A DNA stretch of 64,000 nucleotides. Origin: Dugong dugon. Its lineage: Eukaryota > Chordata > Mammalia > Sirenia > Dugongidae. Where the stretch lies: NCBI GenBank assembly GCA_030035585.1, contig CM057469.1, forward strand, positions 66,295,501-66,359,500, written 5' to 3'. A model generated the notes under the pieces. That model searched no databases, was not told the origin of the DNA, and saw only the letters and a list, made by a program, of their open reading frames with translations. The translations under genes and the position numbers were made by a program. Of this stretch, positions 11,346 to 21,040 are shown in pieces (positions within the stretch are counted from its first letter, which is position 1; every line of letters begins with the position of its first letter).

Positions 11346-11659
11346 GGCACTGGTGGTTCAGTAGCAGAATTCTCCCTTTCCATGCAGGGGTTTGATTCTC
11401 TGCAATACACCCTACCTACAGCCACCACTTGTCGTCAATGGAGGCAGGCATGCTGCTATGATGCTGAACAGTTTTCAGCAAAGCCTCCAGACTAAGATGG
11501 ACTAGGAAGAAAGGCCCGGTGATCTACTTCCCGAAATCAGCCAATGAAAACCCTATGGAACACAACAGTCCCATCTGTGCAGAACTGGGCAATATTTTGT
11601 TCTGTTGTGCATAGTGTTGCCTTGAGTCAGGGGCTGACTCTACAACAGCTAACAGCAAT
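11346..11659 (+). mobile_element. tRNA-Gly-headed SINE with RTE-derived body
   Basis: The first ~65 bp resemble tRNA-Gly(GCC): tggtggttcagtagcagaat (A box region) and gtttgattctctgca (B box region). The body from about 11440 matches the RTE 5' region (tccagactaagatggactag, then tctacttcccgaaatcagcc), and the last ~80 bp match the RTE 3' tail. A 13-bp target duplication with one mismatch flanks it: gtcaagaatatga at 11333-11345 and gtcaagaatgtga at 11660-11672. This is a separate family from the AfroSINEs. A second copy lies at 53448-53785. Confidence 0.85.
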
Positions 11660-11741
11660 GTCAAGAATGTGACTTCAGGCACTGAAGCAGACATTTAGAA
11701 ATATTAATTCTGGATTACCACTTAATTGCTTAGGAAAAAGG

Positions 11742-11900
11742 AAAACAACCCATCGCCTTTGAGTCGATTTCGACTCATAGCGACTATATAGAGTAGAGCA
11801 GAACTGCCCAATAGGGTGTCCAAGGAGCAGCTGGTGGATTCCAACTGCCAACCTTTTGGTTAGTGGTCACAGCTCGTAACCACTACGCCAGCAGGGTTCT
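11742..11900 (-). mobile_element. AfroSINE, short form
   Basis: Reverse short-form SINE (actgcccaatagggtgtcca; right end accactacgccagcagggtt). No clear target duplication is visible. Confidence 0.92.
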
Positions 11901-12313
11901 AACTTTTGTATGCTCCTTTGTAAACTTGTACTGTACCGGCCTTAGTATTCCTCATCATGAGTCTGTTTCCCAGGAAAAACAGTAGACCTGCACACTAGTC
12001 CTTCTACGTGCCCTGCGCAGCCCTCACTGTGAACAGCGAGAATTGATTATGAAATACTTCATCAACTGGGAACTACATGCGTCTAAAGCTGCAAAGTACA
12101 GTTGGGCAGGAGGAAAATGGGGGCTGAAGTGCAGCCTGAGCTCTGTGCATCCAGTCGTGTGACCTAACCCGAGCTGGGTCAGCCCAGGGGAAAGGGCTCA
12201 TTTTCCTAACTAGTGCAAAGGCTTACCTTGTTTACCTAACCTGGGCCTGAGGGAATGCCCTTTTCCTACGTCACTCAGAGGCACCATGTTCGCTTCTTTC
12301 CAGATTTTAAACA
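11901..12313. other. Unassigned
   Basis: About 410 bp without a recognised repeat. No splice-bounded open frame stands out. Confidence 0.45.
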
Positions 12314-12450
12314 GGGAGCCCTGGTGGCACAGTGTTTAAGAGCTACGGCTGCTAACCAAGAGCTCAGCAGTTTGAATCCACCAGTTGCTCCTTGGAAACC
12401 CTATGGGGCATCTCTACTCTGTCCTGTAGGGCCAACTATGAGGAATCACC
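12314..12450 (+). mobile_element. AfroSINE, short form, 3' end worn
   Basis: Head gggagccctggtggcacagt and body ccttggaaaccctatggggc. The tail decays after gtcctgtagggcc. The target duplication is not clear. Confidence 0.9.
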
Positions 12451-12602
12451 TTGGGTAATGGGTTTTATAGTCCCGTTTGCATGAAGATTTTTAGGCACGT
12501 CTCCCTGCGCCAGCAAAGGCTTTATTTGTCCCCTGAAAATGCTCAACAACTGCTTTTCATTGATGGAACCAGAGGCTGGACAAATGTTAATGGGAGGATT
12601 AT

Positions 12603-12790
12603 TTTTTTCTTTTTAATTTTATTGTAGTGAGACATATTATCTCATAAAATTTGCCCACTTTAATTGTTTTTAAGTGTGCAATCCAGTGGCATTAATTGTA
12701 TTTACAGTGTTGTGCAACATTCTTGTGACTATCTACTATCTACTTCGAGCACTTTTCATCACCCAAAACAGAAACTCAGGAAGATCTTTT
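12603..12790 (-). mobile_element. L1M 3' UTR fragment
   Basis: Reverse L1 3' UTR: the plus strand has attgtagtgagacatattat, aagtgtgcaatccagtggca and tcatcacccaaaacagaaac. The same phrases recur in the L1 fragment at 45345-45768. Confidence 0.72.
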
Positions 12791-14060
12791 TCATATAGGC
12801 ACCAAGAAACCATCAACAGAAAGAGCATGGACCGCCTGGCGGCCTAGCTTCATTTGTCCTGGGACCATTTCTTTTCCCCCCACCCATACACCAAACCATA
12901 ATTCTTTTCATAGTGAAAACATCAAAGACTTTTACATATTAATTTAAAATAACTCATTCATATTGTGAAATGCTTTTGATTTTTTTATTAGTCAGTTAAT
13001 AATAGACATTATTCACCAACAATGAGGTAAGTACTCTCAAGAAACAGCCAAGATAAAAACCCAGTATTCAAGTACATGTTTTTTTAATTATCCAATAAAA
13101 TTATAAGATATTTCTTACTATTACTGTTTACAGTTGGAAAGCTTGATAATGTACCAGAGGCCAATAGCTGTCAATCTTTCTTACAGGTCCTCAAAGCAGA
13201 TACTAGAGCAGAAATCACAGTCAGACTTGTTTCTTAGGCATTCTGCCTATCACAGTGCATGAAACTTGCCAGTGCAGTAATATTCTGTTTTGAAGCTATA
13301 AAGAAAGGAGAGCCACCCAGTGCAGTGCTATAATCCGCTACAGTGCATCTAAGAACATACCAGCCTTAATTTTGCTTCATGAGATGAGTTTTATTATTAT
13401 CTGACCAATAAAATGCTCCTTGCATTCTAAATAAATTAATCTGATTGTTCTCCTTAGGAACACATGCTGATGTGTGTAAACACAAAGACAGGGTTTGCTA
13501 AGTTATTGTGGATAGCAGTGGGCAGAAGAGCCATATCAGAAGGCAGCATAACCCATGTTTCACTACGATCAGGTGCTCACGTTGTTTTACTTTTTGATAT
13601 TTTTGGTTTCTTTACTGCAGTGACTAGAGGGCGTCAACTGTAGATCTGACTTAGTTAAGGCAGGCACAGCTCACTGTGTTTCCAGCCAAGCGAAACCAAT
13701 GAACCCTGTTCATTCAGCTGGACCATTTCCTCCAGATTTAGCTCCTTTGCTCAGTCTAGTCCACAGATGACTTCACCCCAGAGCAGAACAAGACCAGGAG
13801 ACAGGCAGCAACAATTCCAAAATTCCATTCCCCAAAACTAAGTGACCGTGTCAGGGAATCCTATAATGATCCTCCCAAAACTGAAGTCACAGATCATAAG
13901 AATCTACATTCACGTATGTCCACTGTAATTATCAATGAACTCCTCCCAAGCTCTGCTGTAAGACCAGTTCCACAGCAAAGGAAAACACTTAGAAACTGTT
14001 AAAAATGTTGCATGCCTCTAAAAGGTAAGTAAATATGATCACCTTCAAAACAACCATATT
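12791..14060. other. Long unassigned tract
   Basis: About 1.27 kb with no recognised repeat, which is unusual here. It is AT-rich with scattered TAATTAAT-like homeodomain cores (near 12940 and 13430). A CTCF-like string, gactagagggcgtc, lies at 13622-13635. No coding signal. Confidence 0.4.
13622..13635 (+). promoter_or_regulatory. CTCF-like motif
   Basis: gactagagggcgtc resembles the agaGGGCGc variant of the CTCF core. Motif only. Confidence 0.2.
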
Positions 14061-14266
14061 TGTTGCTGTTAAGTGCCGTCAAGTTGTTTTTGACTCATAG
14101 TGACCCCATGAGACAGAGTACAACAGTCCCGTGGGGTTTTTTTGGCTGTAATGTTTATAGGAGCAGATCGCCAGGTCTTTCTTTTGTAGAGCTACTGAGC
14201 GGGTTCGCATCGCCTACCTTTAGGTTAGCAGCCGAGCACTTAACCGTTTGCACCACCAGGACTCCT
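14061..14266 (-). mobile_element. AfroSINE, middle form
   Basis: Reverse SINE with ggctgtaatgtttataggag and right end gtttgcaccaccaggactcc. The first bases (tgttgctgttaagtgccgtc) are the reversed RTE-like tail. Confidence 0.9.
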
Positions 14267-15085
14267 ACCACAATATTAGTGATTTAATATTAGTAATTTA
14301 ACATCTAACCACTAAATTAGAATTGTCCGGTTAGAGGTACAGTGTAACGCATCTAAAACATTGTCAGGTTTATTTGCAAGATGAAGAAGAAAACATGTCA
14401 AATGGCTATGCTTTCGGTTTTGTCATTGGCACGTCCCAGACGGGACCCCTAGAATTTTCAAACTCCCCACTCAGGTTACTAACAACTATTACCTGTACGT
14501 CTGTTACTCTTGAGCTAAAAATAAACTAAAAATAAAAGTAAACTAGAAGAGAAGTAATTCTTCTCAATATTCACCTACAACGACTCCCTTTTTTTCTTGC
14601 AAACACTATCTTTTATTTGGTCGCTTTGCCAAGAGGCAATGAAAGATAAGGCGTTCCAGAGCACCTGAGCCAAAGAGACACCAGTGGGACAAATACTAGG
14701 TATCACTCCTCGGTCAGTCACGTACAAAGTAAAGTTATTGTGTCCTCAAACCACAGAGAGTAAAACTCATAGAAAAGAATTCTAAAAGATGGCAGGGAAT
14801 TGCAAACATACTGCCTGAAAAAGGAGAGCTGTGCAGACTAAGAGATGAAGTTGGGACATGGTTCATCTATAAATAAAACAAGTTTCATTATCAACGGTTA
14901 AAACCTAGATCTCCTACTTCACAATCTTCAAAACTGGCAACTCAGTTCCCGGCACATATTAACTAGTGACTTTTCTAATTCGGACTTTGCCGTATCTGGG
15001 GAAAAAGAAATAAAGCTAATGGCTAAAAGTGTTCCCATAAAGTCTTTTCTCTGCTGGAACCTGGAGCCTCACCATCATCCGGCTG
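14267..15085. other. Unassigned
   Basis: About 820 bp, AT-rich, with no recognised repeat or gene. Confidence 0.45.
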
Positions 15086-15426
15086 CACAAGCCCCCAGTC
15101 CTTGAGTTCCATGACACCACTAAGTCCTGTAGCTTTTACCTCCCAAATACCATATTTCATTTAACATAAGAGATCATCAGTTTATCAGACACACTATTGT
15201 CTTATGTACCTCTAAGGATTAAAAAGTATCACCAAATCTAAGCCTGATGCCAATTTCAGAGATGTGAAAATATGAAAACATGTACATTGCAGAATCAATG
15301 TCAACATTGTATCTTGACTCTGTCTGCTTCCTTCCAATCCCAGTGTCACCACCCAAATCCAGGCCTCCTTCATATCTCACCTAGACCTCAGCAGTCATCA
15401 TCTAATTGGTCTCCTTTATTCATTCT

Positions 15427-15430
<4 letters not shown>
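15086..15430 (+). repeat. L2 LINE, part 1
   Basis: L2 phrases run from cactaagtcctgtagctttt (15117) to catctaattggtctccttta (15397). Roughly 15165-15295 does not fit the consensus and looks like an inserted unknown piece. The L2 continues at 17307 after the nested L1 and SINE. Confidence 0.68.
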
Positions 15431-15458
<28 letters not shown>

Positions 15459-17105
15459 GGTGTGTGTGTGCTTTAGGTGAAAGTTTACAGAGCAAATTAG
15501 TTTCTAATTAAACAGTTAATACACAAATTTTTTGTGACATTGGTTGCCAACATGGCACTGTGTCAACACTCTCACCTTCTGCACTCCTGGATCCCTGTTT
15601 CCATTCATCCAGTGTTGCTGTTGCTACTTGCCTTCTCGTTTCTGCTTTTGGGCTGGTGTGTCCGTTAGTTTCATATACACGACTGGACTACGAAGCATGT
15701 TCCTCACGTGTTATTGTTGGCCCTATAGACCTGTCTAATCTTTGGCGGGATGGTGAATCTTAGGAGTGACTTCGGTACTGAGTTAAAAGGGTGTCCAGGG
15801 TCCATACTCTTGGGGTTTCTTCAGTCTCTGTCAGACCAGCAAGCCTGGTTTTTTGTTTTTGTTTGTTTTGTAAATCTGAATTTTGTTCTACATTTTTCTT
15901 CTGCTCTGTCCGGGACCCTCTACTGTGATCCCTGCCAGAGCAGTCGGTGGTGGTAACCAGGCACCATTTAGTTGTTGTGGGCTCAGTCTAGTGGAGGTTG
16001 TGGTAGTGGTGGTCCATTAGGCCTTTGGACTAATCTTTCCCTTGTGTCTTTGGCTTTCTTCATTCTCCTTTGCTCCAGCCAGGATGGGACCAGTAGATGT
16101 AACTTAGAGGGCCACTCTCAGGCTTTTAAGAACCTAGTTGCTACTCGCCACAGTCTGATGTAGAACATTTTCTTTATAGACTATATTATGCCAGTTGAGT
16201 AGATGTCCTCCAAGACTATGATCCCCAGCCCTCAGCCTAGTAGCTTGGTCCTCAGGGCATTTGGATGTGTCTATGAAACTTCTATGACTTTGCCTTGGTC
16301 AAGCTGTGCTGACTTCCCCAGTACTGGGTCTTATCCTTCACCAGAGTTACCACTTATCTAACTATCTAGTTAGTGTTTTTCCCTCCCCACCCTCATAACC
16401 ATCAAAGATTGTTTCTTTCTGTCTAAAAATATTTTCACAAGTTTTTATAATGGTGGTCTCATATAGTATTTGTCCTTTTGTGATTGACTTATTTCACTTA
16501 GCATAATGCCCTCCAGATTCATCCATGTTGTGAGATATTTTGCAGATTCATCATTGTTCTTTATCATTGCATAGTATTCCATTGTGTGCATATACCATAA
16601 TTTGTTTATCCATTCATCTGTTGATGGACATTTAGATTGTTTTCATCTTTTTGCTATTGTGAATAATGTTGCAATGAACAAGCGGATGCATATGTCTGTT
16701 CGTGTGACAGCTCTTATTCCTCTAGGATATATTCCTAGGAGTGGGATTGCTGGATGGTATGGTATTTCTACTTCTAGCTTTTTAAAGAGGCGCCATATTG
16801 TTTTCCAAAATGATTGTACCATGTTACATTCCCACCAGCAGTGCTTTAACTGTTTCAGTCTCCTGCAACATCTCCAACATTTGTTATTTTCTGTTTTTTT
16901 TATTAGTGCTAGGAATGTCAGGGTGAGATGGTATCTCATTGTAGTTTTGATTTGCATTTCTCTGATGGCTAGTGATTGTGAGCATTTCCTCATGTGTCTC
17001 TTAGCCGCTTGAATGTCTTTTTTGGTGAAATGTCTGTTCACATTCTTTGCCCATTTTTTAATCATATTATTTGTTTTTTTATATAGAGGTATCGGATTTT
17101 CCTTC
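15431..17105 (-). mobile_element. L1 LINE, 5'-truncated, inside L2
   Basis: Reverse L1 with its A-tail seen as a T-run at 15431-15458. About 1.1 kb of 3' UTR runs to ~16560, then the ORF2 carboxy end to 17105. The 3' UTR matches, in reverse, those at 24480-25397 and 33053-34057, so it belongs to the same lineage. It separates two halves of an L2, which dates it after the L2. Confidence 0.92.
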
Positions 17106-17107
17106 AT
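16643..17107 (-). pseudogene. L1 ORF2p carboxy-terminal remnant
   Basis: Open for 154 codons in reverse. This is the ORF2p carboxy-terminal segment downstream of the reverse transcriptase, including the cysteine-rich motif CX3CX7HX4C intact at 16826-16879. Downstream comes the conserved [15 protein letters not shown] block. The endonuclease and RT are absent, so the fragment cannot mobilise. The open frame survived mainly because it is young enough, not because it is selected. Confidence 0.88.
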
Positions 17108-17136
17108 TCATTACTGACCCCTCCTATCCATTTTCC

Positions 17137-17300
17137 TTGGAAACCCTGGTGGCATAGTGGTTAAGAGCTATGGTTGCTAACCAAAGTGTTGGCAGTTCAA
17201 ATCCACCAAGCGCTCCTTGGAAACTCTATGGGACAGTTCTACTGTCTTATAGGGTTGCTATGAGTCGGGATCGACCCAATGGCAACAGGTTTGGTTTTTG
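17137..17300 (+). mobile_element. AfroSINE, short form
   Basis: Starts ttggaaaccctggtggcata and ends in the gtttggtttttg tail. tatccatt at 17125-17132 and 17303-17310 is the target duplication. It lies in the L2 just right of the nested L1. Confidence 0.93.
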
Positions 17301-17306
17301 TTTATC

Positions 17307-17790
17307 CATTCACCACTCTGTTGCCAAAGTGACAATTGTTACCATATAAGTCTGATCATACAATACAAATCTGATCGATCTTGGCTGCAAAGACTTTAGT
17401 AGCTTCCCCATAAAAATATAAACCCTTAGGGTGGCCTACAAGACCCTGAATAATCTGAATTCTACCATCTCTCCAAGTCTCATCACTTGCCAGCTTCTCA
17501 ATTTCTAACCTCCAACGGTATTCAACTGTTCTTGGTTCTTTAAACATCATGATCTCATCCACCTCTCAACCACTAAGTACTCTGCCTCCTCTGCGGGCTC
17601 ATGCTCCTTCTCTTCACCTGCTAACTCCTGCTTATCCGCCTTATCCACCTTGTCCGAAAAAGCCCTCCCCGACCACTCTTTCCTAAGAACAGGTGTGGCC
17701 CCTATTACACGCCCCCATAGCATGCTTCACTTCACCTGCAGAGCACTTGACAGACCTATAATGACTTAATTATAAGCTTAATTATATGCC
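17307..17790 (+). repeat. L2 LINE, part 2
   Basis: Continues part 1: ccactctgttgccaaagtg, then gggtggcctacaagaccctg at 17429, then cttctcaatttctaacctcc and the later 3' region. The order is that of L2 on the plus strand. Confidence 0.78.
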
Positions 17791-17869
17791 TTAATTATGT
17801 GCAGTTTTCCAACTCGAAGTTCTACGATGACAGAGGTTCATTTTTATCGGAACTAACAATTCGGAAAAA

Positions 17870-18010
17870 GAGGGTGAGAATAGTTGCACAACTTAAGAAT
17901 GTAATAAATGTCACTTGAATGTACATGTAGAAATTTTTGAATTGGTGTATGTTCAGCTGTGTATATTCTCAACAACAAAAAATAAAATAAAATAAATTTT
18001 TTAAAAAATA
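17870..18010 (+). repeat. L1 3' terminus, lineage-specific type
   Basis: Contains gttgcacaacttaagaatgt, the ttgaatgtacatgtagaa phrase and gctgtgtatattctcaac, ending in AAAAT repeats. A close relative is at 58720-58835. Both resemble old L1M 3' ends. Confidence 0.55.
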
Positions 18011-18183
18011 AAGAATGTGTATATTAAATGATGAAAGTCAGGACAGAAACTGCTAATTTTTAAAAATTAGTGCTGGAACTACTAATTAAAAAAAAAACAA
18101 AACTTTTTTTTTTAGGCTTAGCAAACCCAAAGCAACACTAGTTGAAATGTGGCATTCTTATTTAATATAACTGATGTACCAAG

Positions 18184-18387
18184 GGAGGAGCCCTGGTGGC
18201 GCAGTGGTTAAGTGCTCAGCTGCTAACCAAAAGGTTGCTGGTTCGAACCCACTAGCTGCTCTTCAGGAGAAAGATGTGGCAATATGCTCTCATAAAGATT
18301 ATAGCCTTTGAAACCCTACGAGGGAGCTCTACTCAGTCCTACAGGGTCACTGAGTCAGAATCAACTTAATGGCAACAGGTAATCAGG
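18184..18387 (+). mobile_element. AfroSINE, middle form
   Basis: Well-preserved head (gagccctggtggcgcagtgg) and the diagnostic aggagaaagatgtggcaata box. Target duplication tgtaccaag at 18175-18183, tgtatcaag at 18388-18396. Confidence 0.95.
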
Positions 18388-18415
18388 TGTATCAAGTGAT
18401 TTTCAACACTACTCT

Positions 18416-18571
18416 AAACCAAACCCAAACCCATTGCCGTCGAGTCAATTCCGACTGATAGTGACCCTATAGAACAGCCCCATAGAGTTTCCATGGGCCA
18501 GCTGGTAGATTTGAACTGCCAGCCTTTTGATTAGGAGGCCAGCTCCTAACCACTGCACTACCAGGGCTCTG
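18416..18571 (-). mobile_element. AfroSINE, short form
   Basis: Reverse copy. Target duplication acactactct at 18406-18415 and atactactct at 18572-18581. It sits only 28 bp from the preceding SINE in opposite orientation. Confidence 0.95.
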
Positions 18572-18581
18572 ATACTACTCT

Positions 18582-19164
18582 GCATCGTCTATATCTTAGA
18601 CCACCAAAATATGTGCAGACAGAACTTTATACAGATTTTTACACATTTTTAAGCAGAAATCTAAGATTTCTGCTGAAAATGGAAGATGTCCTTAATGCTT
18701 ACACGAGCATCACAAGAACAGAGAAACTAAAAACGCAGGCTCCGAGGTAACTACGTGGATTTAAATACCAGCTCCATCTCTACACACTGCTATGGAAAGT
18801 GCCTCAAATTACAATGACAAGGGAAAGACTGAAGCTTTGAAGGTATTGGATGATATGTATGACATGCTACCTTTTTTGCCAAAGAGAGAAAATAAGAATC
18901 TATGTCTGTGTTTCTTTATATACATATATATACATATATATACATATAAAGAAACTCAGGAAATAACAGCAATGGTTGCAATATGAGTTTGGGAATGAGG
19001 TGAATAGATGCCAAGATGAGAGAGAGAATTTTTTACTTTTTAATTGAATTTAATTTTTTTAACTTAAAATTATTTTTTTTTATTTGAGACCTCACAAATC
19101 TATCACATTCAAAAAATAAAATAGTTACAAAAGAAGGATGGATAGATAACTTTATAGATAACAC
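18582..19164. other. Mostly unassigned, includes AT hairpin
   Basis: About 18730-18790 has a MIR-like start (ggctccgaggtaactacgtg). The rest to 19164 is not recognised apart from the inverted repeat at 18910-18955. Confidence 0.4.
18910..18955. repeat. AT-rich inverted repeat
   Basis: gtttctttatat at 18910-18921 is matched by its perfect reverse complement at 18944-18955. Between them lie about three runs of acatatatat, themselves near-palindromic. A TA microsatellite has grown at the centre of a 12-bp inverted repeat. Confidence 0.85.
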
Positions 19165-19330
19165 ATTACCTTACTAAGGGTGTAACTTGGAGAAATTTAA
19201 CTATTTTGTGTCTTGGTTTTTTCATCTGTAAAATGAAAATAATGGTAACTACCTTATAAGGCTGAGGCAAGGACTAAGTAAACATTAACGTGGTGCCAGG
19301 TACACAATAGGCGTTTAAAGTTAGGTGTGA
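19165..19330 (+). repeat. MIR SINE fragment
   Basis: Plus-strand MIR core and 3' side: tcatctgtaaaatgaaaata at 19221 and gtggtgccaggtacacaata at 19290 are landmarks. Confidence 0.82.
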
Positions 19331-19402
19331 TGCTGCTGCTGACAACAAAGTGATAATCATGCCAGAAATAAAATGTCATGTCTTTTTAAAAGGATTAACT
19401 TT

Positions 19403-20035
19403 TGATAGGGGATAAAATCAAAACAGAGGCATCGGACCTGTTTATAAAATGACTGAGCTAATTCTAAGAGCTTAATGTAGCCTTTCCCCTATAGACTCCA
19501 CCTTTGTTGCCTAGGAACCAACCCCTATTACTGTTAAGCAAGTAGGTTTCTTTGAGGTCAGTCTAAAGAATATGAATACCTCATGGAAACTCATTTGCTT
19601 CCTGATGGACGCTCTTTGTTCCCAGTCTCCTCTGGAGATTGATGCTCTGAGCAAGGTAACTTTTAACAGACCACTCCTGAAAATTTCGGTCACGTCATTG
19701 CTTTGTAACACTTGACCCCATGCCTTTCAATTATGTCTTTTAGCCAATCAATGTAGTCATGTAACCAATAATGCCAAAGATTATGCTTTACTTTGTCTTG
19801 CCTTTGACTGAGCTCAATCATTGTAAACCAATCAGAATATTGTGTTTTGTTCTTCCTCCTCTAGCCCTATAACCATGTACCCTCCGTTGCTCCCCCTTGG
19901 ATTCATATGTTCCATTTGCTGGGACTTCATGTTCCCCGATTGCAGTGTTCTTTTGTGCTGCAGCTGTCTCTAGTCCCTCAATAAAAACGCTTTCCTTTCA
20001 ATTTTAACCAGGCTTCGTGATTTTGCTGTACAACA
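19403..20035 (+). promoter_or_regulatory. ERV 5' LTR
   Basis: 633 bp, starting tgatagggga and ending gtacaaca. Three CCAAT-type boxes are visible (near 19743, 19765 and 19829), with a polyadenylation signal AATAAA at 19980-19985. A canonical TATA box is not obvious. The paired 3' LTR has the same order of landmarks. Confidence 0.88.
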
Positions 20036-20040
20036 TTACT

Positions 20041-20058
20041 TGGTGTCAGATCCATGTT
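20041..20058 (+). other. ERV primer-binding site
   Basis: tggtgtcagatccatgtt starts 5 bp after the LTR's CA. The tggtgtcag start is that of sites complementary to tRNA-Leu 3' ends. The remainder is diverged, so the primer assignment is tentative. Confidence 0.55.
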
Positions 20059-20880
20059 ATTTCAAAGACTTCCTGCTTTCTATGATCCCGGGGATATACG
20101 CGGGCTCCGCCAGCAGAGGCTTTTGGTTCACCATCTCCCTGGATTTCCAGAGGTAGAGGTCATATAAGGTACAGTCTCTTGAACCAGAGCTCTGCCTTCA
20201 CTGCATAGAGCTCTGTGGTTTTTATTGAAGATCTGTCTTTACTTTCATTTTCAATTCACTCTCTGAACATTCTGAGGAGTTGGTTACCAAATTTAGTTTG
20301 GTGGGGCTGTGCCTTCAATATTCCCAGGTCTTGCATAGGGAGATCAAGGTTCCAGCCTGTTAAATCTGAGCTTGCTCACTCTTTCGTAGTGCACTTTTGA
20401 GTTACACACACATTCAGGTTTCAAGTTTCAGTGCACATTCAGTTTTGTTTTTTTTTTGCCTCCCTTGCAAGTTTGGGTTAAATTTTGTTTGACCTAGGTG
20501 TGGTGCACATTTGAGGTTGCTTCTCACAATTTGGCATTATGGAGGTTACTTTAAGGTGTGACAGATCTAAAGTAATGCTCCTCGCAGCTGGGGTGCACAA
20601 TTTGGCATTGTGGAGGTTACTTTAAGAGGTGAGAGATTGAAAGTAAGGCTTCTCACAACCACTTTTTGTTTTTCTGTGTACACATTTGTTCTTTACTTTA
20701 CAGGTTTTTCAGGTTAGCTGACCTCATGGACCAATAAATTATGTAGTTTTTCTGTTTCATTTTAACTTGCTTCTAGTCTGAAAAAATTGTATCTGAGTAT
20801 CATCTTGTATCAAATTAAAAGCCATAGCTAACAATTACCTTTTTTTTATAAAACTGTTTTCACCTGATTTGTAATCTAAA
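20059..20880 (+). other. ERV leader region
   Basis: Non-coding leader downstream of the primer site. Contains a direct repeat of about 71-bp period: cacaatttggcattatggag at 20525 and cacaatttggcattgtggag at 20596, each followed by ttactttaag. No packaging structure can be judged by eye. Confidence 0.55.
20525..20662 (+). repeat. Tandem duplication in ERV leader
   Basis: Two units (20525-20595 and 20596-20662) alike through most of their length, with substitutions and small gaps. A weaker third start (ggtgcacatttg) precedes them at 20503. Confidence 0.75.
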
Positions 20881-21040
20881 CATGGTGCAGTGGTTAAGAA
20901 TTCAGCTGCTAACCAAAAGGTTGGCAGTTCAAATCCACCAGCCACTCCTTGGAAACCTTACAGGGCAGTTCTACTCTGTCCTATAGGGTTGCCATGGGTC
21001 AGAATCAACTCAGTGGTGATGAGTTTTTTTTTTTTTTTTA
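20881..21040 (+). mobile_element. AfroSINE, short form, inside ERV
   Basis: Starts within the head (catggtgcagtggttaagaa; the first bases are lost) and ends in a T-rich tail. It interrupts the retroviral interior. Confidence 0.9.

Noticed and set aside
11346..11420. Possible functional tRNA-Gly gene
   Set aside because: The acceptor stem cannot pair, the B box is altered, and it is followed by a SINE body with a target duplication, so it is a SINE head.
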